64,000 nt of DNA from an uncultured Sphaerochaeta sp. (lineage in GTDB: Bacteria; Spirochaetota; Spirochaetia; Sphaerochaetales; Sphaerochaetaceae). The stretch covers positions 930,001 through 994,000 of the forward strand of contig NZ_OY762555.1 of the NCBI RefSeq assembly GCF_963666015.1, written 5' to 3'. This document shows, one piece after another, positions 63,399 to 64,000 of the stretch. Both the position numbers and the translations under genes were made by a program. The notes beneath the pieces are model-generated. The model saw only the letters and a list, made by a program, of their open reading frames with translations, was not told the origin of the DNA and searched no databases. Numbering within the stretch: the stretch's first letter is position 1; every line of letters starts with the position of its first letter.

Positions 63399-64000
63399 CT
63401 AACTGTGAGTCGCTCTATAGAATAGTTGCTTGGCAAATCGACGTCGGCGACTCCCTCGTGGAAAAAGTCGTAATACCATAGACTCTTTCTTTCCATTAGT
63501 ACTATTTAGCACCATCATCAATAACTGCTCAAAAAACTCACTCCTTTTCGCATAGTGCCAAAAGAGATATGCAAAATCAGAATCGGGGGCATCCCAAGGT
63601 TTCTCGAATCCAGCATAATGAACGATATGGGGATTTTTTCTGGCTTGGGTATACGCATCATAAAGAGAATAAGGACCATCTTCAATGGTATGCATTCTGG
63701 TGTGGTTACAATCCACTACTGTGTTCCATCGCATATCCAACAACTGATAACGTCCTCTACACTCCTTGTTCAACAAATCTTGATCATTAAATCGGTATCT
63801 CCGCTCTCCTACCAATCCGATCCATTGATCTACAGAATGAAATGAACGCATTGCTTTAAGATCAATTACCAAAACACCAGCTTGAAAATATGGATCTGAA
63901 TCTCGCAATCCCAGAACATCTTTCAAGTACGACATCATGCTAGGATCCTTGCCCATTGCAAGACCTGGAATCTCTGGGTCAAGTGTTGCAGCTAATATAT
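63399..64000 (-). CDS. GT8-family glycosyltransferase, partial (5' end outside window)
   Basis: The frame runs open to the right edge without a start; the last 200 codons are present. The GT8 pattern DPYFQAGVLVIDLKAM is followed by RYRFNDQDLLNKECRGRYQL and HYAGFEKPWDAP, matching the C-terminal half of galactosyltransferase-like GT8 enzymes that act on lipopolysaccharide or glycans. An internal ATG at 63956 is not the start, since conserved sequence continues upstream of it. The metal-binding DxD of the family would lie upstream. It is the first visible gene of the minus-strand polysaccharide cluster. The stretch is AT-rich. Confidence 0.85.
   Translation of the reverse strand, partial: ILAATLDPEIPGLAMGKDPSMMSYLKDVLGLRDSDPYFQAGVLVIDLKAMRSFHSVDQWIGLVGERRYRFNDQDLLNKECRGRYQLLDMRWNTVVDCNHTRMHTIEDGPYSLYDAYTQARKNPHIVHYAGFEKPWDAPDSDFAYLFWHYAKRSEFFEQLLMMVLNSTNGKKESMVLRLFPRGSRRRRFAKQLFYRATHS

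Overview
The window looks like a chromosomal segment of a fermentative, diderm spirochaete, most like Sphaerochaeta. This is an inference from gene content: an AdhE-type alcohol/acetaldehyde dehydrogenase, several ABC importers whose binding proteins carry a spirochaete-style signal peptide ending in FAxGxKE, outer-membrane beta-barrels ending in aromatic residues, and Feo iron uptake. No rRNA, CRISPR array, insertion sequence, prophage or replication origin was seen. One tRNA (Pro, anticodon CGG) is present. Gene packing is tight, with many 1-8 bp start/stop overlaps and several convergent tail-to-tail overlaps.

Layout. 1-4.5 kb: 3' part of adhE, a Cof-type HAD phosphatase with an MFS transporter, and a minus-strand pair of small redox proteins (rubredoxin-like and ferredoxin). 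4.7-16.4 kb: a small XRE regulator, then a nine-gene minus-strand branched-chain amino acid operon in the order ilvN-ilvC-leuA-cimA-leuC-leuD-leuB-ilvD-ilvB. It is preceded by a leader ORF extremely rich in Leu/Ile/Val and by competing RNA hairpins. 16.5-23 kb: a YesM/YesN-type two-component system facing a sugar ABC importer and a HAD phosphatase. 23.1-26 kb: a short DtxR-family repressor divergent from feoA-feoB and a small Cys-rich membrane protein. 26.1-31 kb: a polar amino acid ABC importer facing an N-acyl-D-amino-acid deacylase that is coupled to an HTH protein with a degenerate Fic domain. 31-33.1 kb: a flavoprotein and an esterase. 33.2-41.5 kb: nucleoside/base salvage (NCS2 permease, nucleoside hydrolase, purine nucleoside phosphorylase, BMP-type nucleoside ABC importer, nitroreductase). 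41.6-48.5 kb: HAD phosphatase, tRNA-Pro, membrane-anchored SurA-like chaperone, metallophosphoesterase, DUF2804 protein, DEAD-box helicase. 48.6-53.4 kb: an RND/MMPL exporter and two glycolipid-type glycosyltransferases. 53.4-54.6 kb: an orphan PTS IIC protein with a promoter flanked by matching CACGTG repeats. 54.6-64 kb: a predicted outer-membrane barrel and an exopolysaccharide/capsule cluster (GT8, polyprenyl-phosphate sugar transferase, secreted protein, two Wzi-like barrels, GT2), visibly AT-richer toward the right edge and running off the window.

The genes fit a host-associated or sediment anaerobe that ferments sugars, salvages nucleosides and amino acids, can build Leu, Val and, through citramalate, Ile from pyruvate, and decorates its surface with glycolipid and polysaccharide. 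The most unusual items are the LIV-rich leader with its duplicated 9-mer RNA switch, the HTH/pseudo-Fic protein, the operator-like repeats around the XRE and PTS genes, and the paired Wzi-like barrels.
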